Assembly (NCBI GenBank): GCA_031761405.1
Contig: JASEVX010000008.1
Coordinates: 42,139,241-42,203,240 of the forward strand
From: Serripes groenlandicus
Lineage: Eukaryota; Mollusca; Bivalvia; Cardiida; Cardiidae
Length of the DNA: 64,000 nucleotides
Reading direction: 5' to 3'
Below, piece after piece: positions 34,901-40,113 of the stretch (position 1 is the first letter of the stretch; every line of letters starts with the position of its first letter). Below the pieces are notes generated by a model. The model saw only the letters and a list, made by a program, of their open reading frames with translations, had not been told where the DNA came from and did no database searches. The position numbers were made by a program, and so were the translations under genes.

Positions 34901-35359
34901 AAAATGCTTGGTCTACTAGATAGAATTCTTGTTTAACTTGACATAGTTCTTTTTCTACTAGACACGATGCTTGTTTTACTAGACACAATGTCTAATTTAA
35001 GTAATTTCTATGTTAACCACAATATTTTCATAATTTGTCTGCTTCAGATAGGTGGGAAAGGATTATTCTGTTGTCAAGGTTTGATTAACCCTTTCCCTCA
35101 TATAGACTTTTTCTAATGCCTCTGCAGCAGACAGCTTTTTGAAAACATAGTGACAAAAGAAGAAGTTACTCAAAACAAGCAATTTCTCCTTTTTCCACAA
35201 TGTTTTCTACTTTTAGTCATCCATTCAATTATGGAGATTTTCTAGTTTGTAGACAAAATATGTTCAAAGTCAACTGCTGCAGAATTGTTGTATGAGGGAA
35301 AGGGTTAACATTTTCATTTTACATTGTAGATATGGGACGTAAGCAGTGTTTTACATTAA
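13836..35359 (+). CDS. WDFY2: WD repeat and FYVE domain protein (WDFY1/WDFY2 type), 12 exons, 406 aa
   Basis: Twelve exons with consistent GT-AG borders and phases give 1,221 nt, ATG to TAA, or 406 aa; vertebrate WDFY2 is 400. Exons: 13836-13990, 17851-17918, 19016-19089, 19686-19740, 22284-22434, 23270-23382, 25341-25467, 27554-27659, 29282-29383, 30657-30787, 33904-34012, 35330-35359. The product starts MAAEIKP. It has WD repeats over residues about 25-283 ([27 protein letters not shown]), a FYVE zinc finger at about 284-355 (CQKC at 293-296, RQHHCRKCG at 316-324, VCDDC) and a last WD blade (DRVVKIWDVSS). In vertebrates this family binds PI3P on early endosomes and acts in endocytic signalling; that role is inferred from family. 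Invertebrates may have one gene equivalent to both WDFY1 and WDFY2, so the symbol is approximate. Introns are crowded with MITEs and SINEs. No polyadenylation signal was identified. Confidence 0.95.
13991..14586. other. WDFY intron 1, first part, nothing recognised
   Basis: AT-rich intron sequence without recognised elements. Confidence 0.4.
14587..14831. mobile_element. AGCTC-type element related to 31070-31300
   Basis: It starts TTTTAGCTTGTCTATTTTGA and shares with 31070-31300 the order ACCTCATAACTCAAAAA, AACATTTTCAAATGAAAC, CTTTCCTAGGAACAATA and AATAATTATTCAG. Confidence 0.6.
14999..15120. mobile_element. TTAA-MITE remnant
   Basis: TTATCCTTTCCCACATTCAA and ATCTGCAGCAGTGTCAACTT mark one end; the rest is eroded. 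Confidence 0.6.
15121..15173. repeat. Perfect 19-bp hairpin
   Basis: TTTTTTATCACAATGTTTT (15121-15139) is the exact reverse complement of 15155-15173, with a 15-base loop. The words resemble the middle of the TTAA-MITE, so it may be a collapsed copy. Confidence 0.75.
15180..15935. other. WDFY intron 1, middle part, nothing recognised
   Basis: No element ends or repeats were recognised; only short open frames without domain features. Confidence 0.4.
15936..17389 (+). mobile_element. AGCTC element with a 175-bp internal array (about 8 units)
   Basis: It starts TTTTTAGCTCGCCAGTACGA with a small hairpin (GTACGAAGTAC), then a CGGCGGCG-like part and CACCTAGGTTTAAGG. Units of about 175 bp follow, each with CACTACACCCGTCCTGACCC, TGGGTCAAGGTCAAGGTCAT, TTTAAGGTTTGCGTTTAACG and CATATTTAGTTTATACATTT. 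The inverse element is at 48269-49020. Each unit carries two or three AGGTCA words in direct repeat. Confidence 0.85.
17540..17755 (+). mobile_element. SINE-A, 5'-truncated
   Basis: It runs from a partial B box (CCTGGTTAAACCCCCAGCCA) through GTAGCAATGGCTTTCCCTCC to TGATATAACTGATAAATGG and a ACCATACAAACAAA tail, 95 bp before exon 2. Confidence 0.8.
17851..17918 (+). CDS. WDFY2: WDFY exon 2
   Basis: Acceptor TATTTTTCAG, donor GTAAAT. Encodes [20 protein letters not shown], the first WD repeat. Confidence 0.93.
17929..18120. mobile_element. TTAA-MITE, diverged
   Basis: It begins AACCTTTCCAACATACAACA eleven bases after the exon 2 donor and keeps GCAAAAGAAAAAATTGCTCA in the middle. The far end is lost. 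Confidence 0.6.
18401..18627. mobile_element. TTAA-MITE, full length
   Basis: It opens ACCCTTTCCCTCATACGACA and closes CGTCTATATGAGGGAAAGGG then TTAA. The left target is TTAATA rather than TTAA. The central hairpin is AATTGCTCGTTTTGAGCAAT. Confidence 0.9.
18628..18729. mobile_element. TTAA-MITE fragment adjoining the previous copy
   Basis: Internal part and one end (GCTGTATGTGGGAAAGGG then TTAA); the other end is missing. Confidence 0.75.
19016..19089 (+). CDS. WDFY2: WDFY exon 3
   Basis: Acceptor CTTTCAG, donor GTATGT. Encodes [20 protein letters not shown]. The upstream of two possible CAG acceptors is used here because it keeps the family spacing. Confidence 0.9.
19223..19452. mobile_element. 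TTAA-MITE, full length
   Basis: TTAA at both ends; hairpin AATTGCACAAAACGTGCAAT, a different stem pair from the 18401 copy. Confidence 0.9.
19505..19631. mobile_element. TTAA-MITE half copy
   Basis: Starts inside the element (AAAGTGGAAAACATTGTGGC) and ends GGGAAAGGG then TTAA. It lies 54 bp before exon 4. Confidence 0.85.
19686..19740 (+). CDS. WDFY2: WDFY exon 4
   Basis: Acceptor TTTTTCAG, donor GTAAGC. Encodes [18 protein letters not shown]. Confidence 0.92.
19770..20070. mobile_element. TTAA-MITE, diverged, with internal duplication
   Basis: Two hairpin cores (GAAATTGATTATTTTGAGCA and GAAATTGCTCATGATGAGCA) lie between a lost left end and GGGGGAAAGGG then TTAA, so this is two overlapping fragments. 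Confidence 0.65.
20195..20355. mobile_element. PAL element: palindromic MITE with ACTCAAAAGAAT core
   Basis: AAATCCTATGTTGTCGTTAC and its near-inverse GTACCCACAACATAGGGTTT enclose CTCAAAAGAATC and GATTCTTTTGAG. Related copies are at 32515, 52285, 55195 and 63165. The right flank CCCCTTATCTAGAGCTCT is shared with the 63165 copy. Confidence 0.75.
20398..21672. mobile_element. Element with a 156-bp internal array (about 7 units)
   Basis: It opens with the palindrome CTCCTCCCTCCGGAGGAGA, then a GTCTGTCTGTCC microsatellite (20452-20493). Units of 156 bp follow with TGTCCGGCCTTCATCTCACA, TATGAAACTTCACAGGAGTC and GCATATTACGAGGGCGTTTA. It closes with CTTGGGGGGAGACATA. Because 156 is divisible by three, long open frames run through the array, but they encode only the repeat. 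Confidence 0.85.
22023..22254. mobile_element. TTAA-MITE, full length, 29 bp before exon 5
   Basis: It opens TTAACCCTTTTCCTCATATA and closes GAGGGAAAGGCTTTTAAA. The end lies inside the acceptor region of exon 5. Confidence 0.88.
22284..22434 (+). CDS. WDFY2: WDFY exon 5
   Basis: Acceptor TTTCGCAG, donor GTATCC. Encodes [20 protein letters not shown], then [14 protein letters not shown]. Confidence 0.93.
22453..22520 (+). repeat. Direct repeat flanking a MITE, left copy
   Basis: ATGTCTTTATATTTATTTTC through AGGTAAGTCACTTAT recurs 300 bp downstream at 22753-22819 with five differences. The repeat contains a donor-like AGGTAAGT. Confidence 0.85.
22518..22752. mobile_element. TTAA-MITE between the two direct repeats
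   Basis: It opens TTAACCCTTTCCATCGTA and closes ATGAGGGAAAGGGATTA. The left TTAA is intact; the right one has become ATTA. Confidence 0.85.
22829..22946. mobile_element. TTAA-MITE remnant
   Basis: TTCCACATACAACAAATCTT and a GGGTATGTGGGAATGGGG end remain, with the middle lost. Confidence 0.55.
23270..23382 (+). CDS. WDFY2: WDFY exon 6
   Basis: Acceptor AATGTCCAG, donor GTTAGT. Encodes [20 protein letters not shown], then TTLKGHS. Confidence 0.92.
23413..23611. mobile_element. TTAA-MITE, left member of a fused pair
   Basis: TTAA at 23413-23416; the right end GTCGAAAAGG is followed by TTAA 23608-23611, which is also the left TTAA of the next element. Confidence 0.85.
23608..23837. mobile_element. 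TTAA-MITE, right member of a fused pair
   Basis: It opens TTAACCCTTTCCCTGATACG and closes TTGAGGGAAAGGG then TTAA. Core hairpin AATTGCTCGTTTCGAGCAAT. Confidence 0.88.
23960..24123. mobile_element. TTAA-MITE, truncated
   Basis: It opens TTAACCCTTTCCAACATACA and GACGCTTTCTGATGCCTCTG, reaches the central region, and is cut by the next copy. Confidence 0.75.
24124..24375. mobile_element. TTAA-MITE, full length
   Basis: It opens TTAACCCTTTCCCACATACA; the right end has a duplicated TATATGAGGG and finishes GTATGTGGGACATAG. Confidence 0.8.
24376..24890. other. WDFY intron 6 sequence, nothing recognised
   Basis: No element end or repeat recognised. Confidence 0.35.
24891..25310. mobile_element. Two diverged TTAA-MITE copies in tandem
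   Basis: Words of the family recur twice: TTTTTCCTTTTGCCAAAATG then GTTGAAAAGGGTTTA, and GGAGAAATTGCTCAAAATGA, TTTGCCATAATG, GTTGTCTGCTGC and GTATGTGCAAAAAAAGG. The second ends about 30 bp before the exon 7 acceptor. Confidence 0.6.
25341..25467 (+). CDS. WDFY2: WDFY exon 7
   Basis: Acceptor ACCCAACAG, donor GTAAGT. Encodes [20 protein letters not shown], then [19 protein letters not shown]. Confidence 0.94.
25802..25953. repeat. Long palindrome, 62-bp arms, 28-bp loop
   Basis: AGAGGATATTACATGAGT at 25802 is mirrored by ACTCATGTAATATCCTCT ending at 25953, and the arms stay paired inward to TTCTAAAATTG and CAATTTTAGAA with few mismatches. It is probably a foldback MITE; no clear target duplication was found. 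Confidence 0.88.
25960..26446. other. AT-rich intron 7 sequence, nothing firm
   Basis: ATTTATATCATAAATTCC (25954-25971) and GACGTCATTTATGATATAAA (about 26115-26140) are weak inverse matches, so the palindrome may be part of a larger element. Otherwise nothing recognised. Confidence 0.35.
26447..26745 (+). mobile_element. Element with a palindromic CCCCCTTCGAAGAAGAGGGGG start
   Basis: The palindromic 5' end is followed by a GTCGGTCGGTCGG run, TTTTGTCCGGCCTATTTCTT, TTACATGGAGCTTCTA and GAGTTATTGCCCTTTTACTA. The same module order is seen at 20398-21672, here as a single unit. Confidence 0.65.
26960..27130 (+). mobile_element. SINE-A, diverged and internally deleted
   Basis: It keeps GGTGTAGTTGTTAGCGCTTC, the GGTTGGGTCATACC of the B-box side, and TGGTTTCCCTCCTTGATGC, and ends GAAAGTGGCATAAAATACC. 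Confidence 0.75.
27169..27380. mobile_element. TTAA-MITE, full length
   Basis: It opens TTAACCCTTTCCCTCATACA and closes TATATGAGGTAAAGGG then TTGA, so the right target has one change. Confidence 0.88.
27554..27659 (+). CDS. WDFY2: WDFY exon 8
   Basis: Acceptor TATGTTTTAG, donor GTGAAA. Encodes [20 protein letters not shown], then [11 protein letters not shown]. Confidence 0.92.
27720..27985 (+). mobile_element. SINE-A, full length
   Basis: A box region CGGTGGTGTAGTTGTCGAGT, B box CTGGTTCGATCCCTGG, body ATGGACGGGTAGTACTGCTC and TATATAACTGAAAAATTG, tail AAACCAAATCAATCAATC. Confidence 0.88.
28065..28722. mobile_element. AGCTC-superfamily element, diverged, with internal units
   Basis: Three units of about 135-150 bp share TTTTAAGATAATTTGGTAGA or TTTCAAGATAGTTTAGCAGA followed by CCTTGAGTGA or CCTTAAGTGA. 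The 3' end is CACTCAGGTGATCGATTTAG, GGTCATCTTGGCCCTCTTGT, a terminus shared with 38090-38885 and 32530-33075. A tRNA-like word (CCCAGTAGCTCAATGGGTAG) near 28075 may belong to a separate SINE head. Confidence 0.6.
28987..29208. mobile_element. TTAA-MITE, full length, diverged
   Basis: It opens TTAACACTTTCTCACACACA and closes AGTATGTGGGAAAGGG then TTAA, 74 bp before exon 9. Confidence 0.83.
29282..29383 (+). CDS. WDFY2: WDFY exon 9
   Basis: Acceptor TTAATTACAG, donor GTTTGT. Encodes [19 protein letters not shown] then GIRQ, the first half of the FYVE finger. Confidence 0.94.
29403..29660 (+). mobile_element. SINE-A, full length
   Basis: A box CGGTGGTGTTACCGTGTAAT with GGTAGAGC, B box AGGTTCGATCCCTGG, body GTAGTAATGGCTTTCCCTCC and AAGTAGTACTGATAAATTA. 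Confidence 0.88.
29713..29949. mobile_element. TTAA-MITE, full length, diverged
   Basis: It opens TCAACCCCCTTTCCAATATA and closes GACTGTGGGAAAGGG then TTAA. Confidence 0.82.
30130..30255. mobile_element. TTAA-MITE half copy
   Basis: Core GCAAAAGGAGACATTGCTCA to GCAAGTGGGAAAGGG then TTAA. Confidence 0.75.
30365..30618 (+). mobile_element. SINE-A, full length, 38 bp before exon 10
   Basis: A box CCTTGGTGATGTAGTGGTAG, body CTAACTCGCCGGTATCAGGA and ATGATATATCTGAAAAATTG, tail ACACACAAATAATAC. Confidence 0.85.
30657..30787 (+). CDS. WDFY2: WDFY exon 10
   Basis: Acceptor TATCTTGCAG, donor GTAAGT. Encodes [20 protein letters not shown] then [16 protein letters not shown], the PI3P-binding half of the FYVE finger. 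Confidence 0.95.
30813..31023. mobile_element. TTAA-MITE, full length, 26 bp after exon 10
   Basis: It opens TTAACCCTTTCCCTCATATA and closes CATATGAGGGAAAGGG then TTAA. Core GAATTGCTCAAAACGAGCAA. Confidence 0.9.
31070..31300. mobile_element. AGCTC-type element related to 14587-14831
   Basis: It starts TTTTTAGCTCGTCTGTTTTT and shares the internal word order with the intron 1 copy. Confidence 0.6.
31356..31588. mobile_element. TTAA-MITE, full length, diverged
   Basis: It opens TTAAGCCTTTCACATATACA and closes TGTATGTAGGTAAGCG then TTAA. Core AATTGCTCACTATGAGCAAT. Confidence 0.82.
31641..32480 (-). mobile_element. hAT-type DNA transposon, internally deleted
   Basis: The 840-bp element starts TAGGGATGGCAACG and ends CGTTGCCATCCCTA, a perfect 14-bp inverted repeat, and both ends continue with GGTTACC-type subterminal words. 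The 8-bp CTTTATAC is duplicated at 31633-31640 and 32481-32488; 8 bp is the hAT length. Only a BED-type finger is recognisable inside, so it is non-autonomous. Confidence 0.92.
31700..31882 (-). pseudogene. BED-type zinc finger fragment of a hAT transposase
   Basis: The 60-aa frame starts [18 protein letters not shown] and continues [20 protein letters not shown] then NHIRLKQG. C-x2-C followed by W and N-x-R-NH is the BED finger signature that opens many hAT transposases, where it binds DNA. The catalytic RNase H-like domain is absent. The frame runs into unrelated residues after the finger. Confidence 0.75.
32515..32605. mobile_element. PAL element, one arm
   Basis: TGTACTCAAACAATGTGTCT then ATGATTCTTTTGAGACACCA and ATATACAGTTTGGAGCTCAA correspond to the core and right arm of the PAL family. 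Confidence 0.5.
32606..33075. mobile_element. AGCTC-superfamily element with two internal units
   Basis: GTTTTACATAGAGATATATA occurs at about 32640 and 32815 in units of about 170 bp. The 3' end is CAAGTGAGCGATCCATGCCA, ACATGGCCCTCTTGTTTT. Confidence 0.6.
33130..33812 (+). repeat. Four ghost copies of the exon 11 acceptor and exon start
   Basis: Exon 11 begins ..CAG then AAGGGCACCCCTAGCTACAT at 33904. Related acceptor plus exon-start sequences begin at 33130 (AAGGGCACGCACCCCTGGCC), 33511 (AAGCACACCCCTGCTAAGAT), 33637 (AAGGATTGGCACCTCAGG) and 33773 (AAAAGCAGCCCTGACTGCAT), each behind a TTTTAG, TTATAG, TCCTAG or TTCTAG. Spacing is 131, 136 and 126 bp, and about 125 bp once the 256-bp MITE is subtracted. 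Intron words (GATAAGTGTACTGTTGC) repeat in step. Confidence 0.82.
33162..33419. mobile_element. Inverted-repeat MITE of about 256 bp
   Basis: It opens ATATGAGCCGTTCCGCAAGA and AAACCAACAT and closes ATGTTGGTTTTCTCACGGAA then CGGCTCATAT. The inner part has inverse words CGCGCAGGCTAACCCGG and CCGGATTAGCCTGCGCGG. It is inserted in the first ghost exon. Confidence 0.88.
33904..34012 (+). CDS. WDFY2: WDFY exon 11
   Basis: Acceptor ACAATTTCAG, donor GTAAAC. Encodes [20 protein letters not shown] then [11 protein letters not shown], part of the last WD blade. It is the only copy in the array with a full open exon and a donor. Confidence 0.93.
34370..34995. repeat. 63-bp minisatellite, about 10 units, in WDFY intron 11
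   Basis: Units read ACTAGATAGAATTCTTGTTT, AACTTGACATAGTTCTTTTT and CTACTAGACAAAATGCTTGG. Because 63 is divisible by three, one minus-strand frame stays open for 207 codons. Confidence 0.92.
35085..35308. mobile_element. TTAA-MITE, full length, 21 bp before exon 12
   Basis: It opens TTAACCCTTTCCCTCATATA and closes GTATGAGGGAAAGGG then TTAA. The final TTAAC sits at a branch-point distance from the exon 12 acceptor. Confidence 0.9.
35330..35359 (+). CDS. WDFY2: WDFY exon 12 (terminal)
   Basis: Acceptor TTACATTGTAG, then codons for IWDVSSVLH and TAA. The WD dipeptide closes the last blade, as IWDM or LWDM does in vertebrate homologues. Confidence 0.9.
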   Translation: MWDVSSVLH

Positions 35360-35639
35360 CAAAGACGGTGTAGCTGTGTATCAAACCAGGAGTAGTGAAA
35401 TGTCGTCAGTGTGTAGTGATGTTGGAGATTGTTGAATGATTGTGTGAAGATAGTGGAGCTTGGGTGTGTAAAATTACTCCACACTTGTTTATCAATGCAT
35501 TTTTTCTATAGACTGTTTATCTTGAATTTCATTGGAGTTCAGTGTTGCCAAGCGTGATATTCTTGAATCAGATTTTAAATCTCTTATATTTGTGCTGCAT
35601 CGGACAGAAAGTTAACATTATTTATAAAGCAGTTTACTG
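35360..35639 (+). other. WDFY 3' untranslated region and flank
   Basis: No AATAAA was seen close to the stop codon, so the transcript end is not placed. Confidence 0.4.
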
Positions 35640-35765
35640 GAGTGGCATTAGCTCATAGGTAGAGTGCTGAGTTTGATTCCCGTAAGCACAAAGACAAAAT
35701 TTGAACCTTCACCAGACACTCGGCGTGAGTACCGGTTAAGTTGAGTGACATTGTTCAAGGATGAT
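35640..35765 (+). mobile_element. SINE-C, diverged
   Basis: TRNA-like head TAGCTCATAGGTAGAGTGCT and TTTGATTCCCG, then CGGCGTGAGTACCGGTTAAG, the SINE-C body start. Confidence 0.65.
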
Positions 35766-35779
35766 TTATGAAGTTAATT

Positions 35780-35905
35780 ATCAATTGTTCAAATGAGCAA
35801 TTTTACCTTTTGTGACATTGTTTTCAACTTTATTAAGTAATTCCAACTTCATTTAGCAAGATTTTCCATATTATTGACAAATATCGTCTAGTGCATGTCC
35901 TATGA
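35780..35905. mobile_element. TTAA-MITE remnant
   Basis: CAAATGAGCAATTTTACCTT, TGTTTTCAACTTTATTAAG and AGATTTTCCATATT survive. Confidence 0.5.
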
Positions 35906-36086
35906 AAACATTACCAAAAAACCCAGCTATACTGAAATACAGTTAGTAGGTTTTAATATTTGTAATGCATTTATTGTCATTGAAAAAAAATTCAGCTATT
36001 CTGCATATATATTTTTAAATCGAAAATGTGTAAAGTGAAGAAGTTTTAAAAACTTCAATATTATATGAGCAAAACCTTTGCCACCA

Positions 36087-36255
36087 TTAACCTGTCCCTA
36101 CATACAATATCTCTGCAGCAGACGAATTTGAAAACATATTTCAAAAAATGTGAAAAAAACTATTAGATGATGGTATAATAATTGAATAAAGTTGAAAACA
36201 TTGTTGCAAAAGGAGAAATTGCTTGTTTTCAAAAGACTTCTGCTTCAACTATGGG
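36087..36255. mobile_element. TTAA-MITE, truncated
   Basis: TTAACCTGTCCCTACATACA to GAAATTGCTTGTTTTCAAAA; the right end is lost. Confidence 0.75.
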
Positions 36256-36349
36256 AATATTGATGGTGAGACAGAAAGCAGCATTCAACCCCATCAAGTC
36301 TGTAGATTAATGCTGTGCATTCCTGATGCCTTCCAAATATAGGTGATAT

Positions 36350-36470
36350 AGTCACAATCGGCGCGAGTACTGGTTAAGTATCCAGGAAGCAGACATCGAG
36401 CGTGATTAATATAAGCTTAAAGCTTGTTTCGCAATCGATTTAAAATAAATAAGTTTAAACTAAATATAGG
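36350..36470 (+). mobile_element. SINE-C 3' body
   Basis: GGCGCGAGTACTGGTTAAGT, CAGGAAGCAGACATCGAGCG and TTAATATAAGCTTAAAGCTT match 54070-54185 almost exactly. The tRNA-like head is missing. Confidence 0.85.
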
Positions 36471-36485
36471 TGGTGTTCTGTTAGG

Positions 36486-36715
36486 TTAACTCTTTCCCTC
36501 ATATAGACGCTTTCTGACACCTCTGCAGCAGGCGGCTTTTTGAAAACATAGTGACAAAAGAAGAAATTGCACAAAACGTGCAATTTCTCCTTTTGCCACA
36601 ATGTTTTCCACTTTTTGTCATAGGTTATCTATTCAATTATGGAGATTTTCTATGTTTTGACAAAATATCTTCAAAGTCGTCTGTTGCAGAATTGTCGTAT
36701 GAGGAAAAGGGTTAA
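36486..36715. mobile_element. TTAA-MITE, full length
   Basis: It opens TTAACTCTTTCCCTCATATA and closes GTATGAGGAAAAGGG then TTAA. Core AATTGCACAAAACGTGCAAT. Confidence 0.9.
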
Positions 36716-36784
36716 TAATGGTTTTCCTTGAAATGAATGATAGTTTTCATGATTTAGATCATGCTCATAAATATATTTTTTCCT

Positions 36785-37012
36785 TTAACCCTTTCCCTCA
36801 TACGTCAATTCTGCAGCAGACGACTTTGAACATGTTTTGTCAAAATATAGAAAATCTCTATAATTGAATGGATAACCTATGACTAAAAGCGGAAAACATT
36901 CTTACAAAAGGAGAAATTGCATGTTTTGTACAATTTCTTCTTTTGTTACTATGTTTTCAAAAAGCTGTCTGCTGCAGAGGCGTCAGAAAGCGTCTATATG
37001 AGGGAAAGGGCT
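36785..37012. mobile_element. TTAA-MITE, full length, opposite orientation
   Basis: It opens TTAACCCTTTCCCTCATACG and closes CTATATGAGGGAAAGGG then CTAT, so the right target is lost. Confidence 0.88.
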
Positions 37013-37079
37013 ATAGTAAGGTTGAGGTAAATGTTTGTTGTGTGCTTGTAGCGAGTTAAATATTTCCATTCACACACAC

Positions 37080-37262
37080 AGGCGCATCCGCAGCCGGAAA
37101 CTGTTCAAAACACTGTGATAAAAGGAGATATTGCTCATATTGAGAAAGATTGCCGACTGCCACAACTTTTTAACTCTTTTTAAGGATTATGTTTTTATTT
37201 ATAGAGGAGATTTTCCATATTTATGCCTTGATGTTTTCAAATTGTGTCTGCATCCCCATTTT
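37080..37262. mobile_element. TTAA-MITE remnant
   Basis: AGGAGATATTGCTCATATTG, ATAGAGGAGATTTTCCATAT and CCTTGATGTTTTCAAATTG keep family order; the ends are gone. Confidence 0.5.
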
Positions 37263-37348
37263 AAGATCACCTGAGCCGAAGGCGTCTAGATTGGTCACCT
37301 CCCCTTATAGATATATCGAAATGCTTGTGAATGTGTGTAGCGGTTGAT

Positions 37349-37564
37349 TTAACCCTTTGCCACTTATAAACACCCTTTGACGCATTTGCTGCAGACGCCT
37401 TTTGAAAACTTTGTGCCAAAAGCTGAAATTGCTCATAATGAGCAATTTCACCTTTTGCCACAATATTTTCAACTCAATAAAATAATTATACTTTCATTTA
37501 TCTTGAATTTTCATATGTTTCTAAGTTGTCCGCTACAGATTTGTTGTATGTGGGAAAGGGTTAA
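37349..37564. mobile_element. TTAA-MITE, full length
   Basis: It opens TTAACCCTTTGCCACTTATA and closes GTATGTGGGAAAGGG then TTAA. Core AATTGCTCATAATGAGCAAT. Confidence 0.88.
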
Positions 37565-37639
37565 ATATCAACCGAGGCAACAATACATCACTATGAATGA
37601 AAGTTTGTCTGTACAAAAGAGTAGAAATCAACATTGCAA

Positions 37640-37744
37640 ATGATGCACTTGATCAATTTATTTGCAATTTATCCTTTTCAAAAGTATTTATTAATGTATT
37701 CTGTTGCAGATGGTTCTAAATGTTCTGCATGTTGGAAAGGTTAA
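37640..37744. mobile_element. TTAA-MITE end fragment, fused to the next copy
   Basis: CATGTTGGAAAGG is followed by TTAA 37741-37744, shared with the element at 37741-37961. Confidence 0.65.
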
Positions 37745-37961
37745 CCCTTTCCCACATACAAAAAATTCTTCTAAACGACTTTGAAAACATTTAGTATATA
37801 ATAGTAACACTTTATAAAGGAAAAAAAACAATTTTTGATGAAAACATTTTGGTTAATGGAGAAATTCCTCATTGTGAGCAATTTCTTCTTTTGCCAAAAT
37901 GATTTCAAAATTTGTCTGCTGCAGAGGCGTCAGAGGGTGTATGTATGTGGAAAAGGGTTAA
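37741..37961. mobile_element. TTAA-MITE, full length
   Basis: It opens TTAACCCTTTCCCACATACA and closes TATGTGGAAAAGGG then TTAA. Confidence 0.87.
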
Positions 37962-38089
37962 AGTGGTTCTGGTTTCTTTTAACTTGCTTTGTATCATTTT
38001 TTTTTTATAAAGGATAAAATTTTAAACGAAATTATAAACTTGTTTGAAATTATTCACTCCACATATTTTGTTTATGTGCAATATTGTAG

Positions 38090-38885
38090 TAGTTTTTGAT
38101 CATTCGAGTCAAAGGCTCAAAGTTCTCTATTCTGATCACTCTCTGTCTGTTGTTTACTTTTAGCTACCAGTGATATCTCCTCCTAAACATATGAACTTTG
38201 GTTGCTCCGGCATCATAATGGGATAAAATGTTATAACTTAAAAATTCTTCTCCTCTGAAGTGCTAGTCTGATTTAAAGATAGTTTGGTAAAAATGTTTCT
38301 TATGAACTCATCTGCAAAAACTGTTAAAGCCTTATTGATTGGTGGAAAAACAAGGCTGCAAGACAGTATAAAGAAAAAAATGTAAAATGACAAAACCAAA
38401 AAAAAATAAAAAAATTTACTGCAACCTTTTTTGAATCAGAAATGGGGTAAAATTACAAAACATGTAAAATGACAAAACCAAAAAAAAAAAGAAAATGCTT
38501 GTTTAATTTTAAGTAAATTGTGCAGATTTTGTTGAACCCATTTTGAATCAGAAATGGGGTAAAATTACAAAACATTAAAATTATCCTTCCCTGGAAGTAT
38601 ACATCTTGTTTACTGAGGCTAGCTACCCTTTTATTATCCCCTCAGCTAATGAAGTTTGCGATGGGGATTTAGTAACGGTCTAGAAGCCTTTTTATTTTCA
38701 AGGTCATAGGTTAAAGGTCAAGGTCAAAATTGGACTTTCCGCTTTGCGGTGCCCTTATTATATTTTTGTGCAGTGTCCACTCATGCAGTTTCTTTCTCAT
38801 TCATGATAAAAAAAACCGGACATAAGCAGTTACACAATAACTATACTCAGGTGATCGACTAAGGGTCATCTTGGCCCTCTTGCTT
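38090..38885. mobile_element. AGCTC-superfamily element with internal repeats
   Basis: TGTAAAATGACAAAACCAAA and GAATCAGAAATGGGGTAAAA occur twice (38392 and 38466; 38440 and 38552). The 3' end is CTCAGGTGATCGACTAAGGG, TCATCTTGGCCCTCTTG. A further segment with AAAGGTCAAGGTCAAAATTG at about 38710 may be nested. Confidence 0.6.
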
Positions 38886-38889
38886 TTCC

Positions 38890-39426
38890 ATGTCATGTTC
38901 TTCATAATGTGTAGAGGACCATTTTTCACCAGATGTTCAATCTGGTTATCAGATTGATGATAACACTGTTTGTGCAGGTATATTAGAGTTTGAGCATGCA
39001 GGTGTTCTGCAAAATATATTCATTTGTACTTGACAGATTTAGGCATAAGATTTTTTGTGTATTTATCAAAATTAATTATTTCTTAAGAATATCATCAGCT
39101 ATGTCCGACTGATTCTTTACAAATTCCATAAAAAAGCTTAGGTAGAGAGCTAGCTCTGAAATTATATTTTGGGTAAATGAGGTCAAGGTCAGTTTCTATA
39201 AATAGAATAAATGTCGGCTCAGTCACCCGAAGGTCAACTTTACAATGGGATAAAGAACAAAAGCTGACCTTTGACAAGCCAGCGTGGGACATTTATTTCT
39301 ACCTTCTAGGTTTTGTTACTAAACCTGTGTGGCTAACTTTGGTAACTGGCTTGGGATTGTATGTCAATGAGGTCTTGGTCTCTGCTGAAAACATTGGGTA
39401 GTTTAATTATGTCATTGCTTACTTTT
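38890..39426. other. Intergenic, nothing recognised
   Basis: Open frames on both strands around 39100-39400 have no family features. Confidence 0.4.
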
Positions 39427-40113
39427 TAGCTCACCTGAGCACTTTGTGCTAAAGGTGAGTAATTGTGATCGTCTCTTGTCCATCAGGTGTCGTCCGTCAA
39501 CAATTTCTCCTCAGTAACCAGAGGGTCAATTGGGGTGAAACTTCACAGAGAGCATCACTGACCTTACCAGAATTTAATCAAATTTTTGGTTTCCATGGCA
39601 ACAAAACGAAAAAAACTTCTCTAACTGGTTGGATGATTTTGAAATAATTTTGAAGAAATGTCCGCCAGGGGGCGCTGCTGTTTTGCCTTATTTGGTTAAA
39701 GAGGAAACTTTAAAAATCTTCTCAGAAAGTGTCTGGTCGATTTTGAAATAATTTTGTAGAAATGTACCCTATCAGATTCCTTCAAAATCTTCTCCTTCGA
39801 AAGGCTGATTTTGAAATAATTTTGTAGAAATGTTTCTCTTTTAGATTCCTTCAAATCATGTTTTTTTAGCCATGTTGATTTGTCAAAAAACATGGCAACT
39901 AGGGGGTGGGGCTGTTTTGCCATATATGGCTATAGTGAAAGCTTGAAAAATCTTCTCCTCCCAAAGAGGGATGACCCTGTTTGAGATTCCTTCCAGCCAT
40001 GTTTATTGGTAAAAGAAAGAACATGGCCGCCAGGAGACAGGGCTGTTTTGCCTTACATGGCTAAGTGAAAAAAATAATCAGGTGAACGATCAAGGGCCAT
40101 GATGACTCTCTTA
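39427..40113 (+). mobile_element. AGCTC element, three internal units
   Basis: It starts TTTTAGCTCACCTGAGCACT with an inverse AAAGGTGAG 15 bases on. Internal units repeat GATTTTGAAATAATTTTGTA with GAAATGT. It ends AGGTGAACGATCAAGGGCCA then TGATGACTCTCTT. Confidence 0.75.

Noticed and set aside
34365..34988. 207-codon open frame on the minus strand with a 21-residue repeat
   Set aside because: It is the 63-bp minisatellite read in one of its frames; no flanking exon signals or non-repetitive coding sequence.
39095..39401. Overlapping frames on both strands, 65 and 74 codons
   Set aside because: No splice-site support, no recognisable motifs, and they mirror each other on opposite strands.
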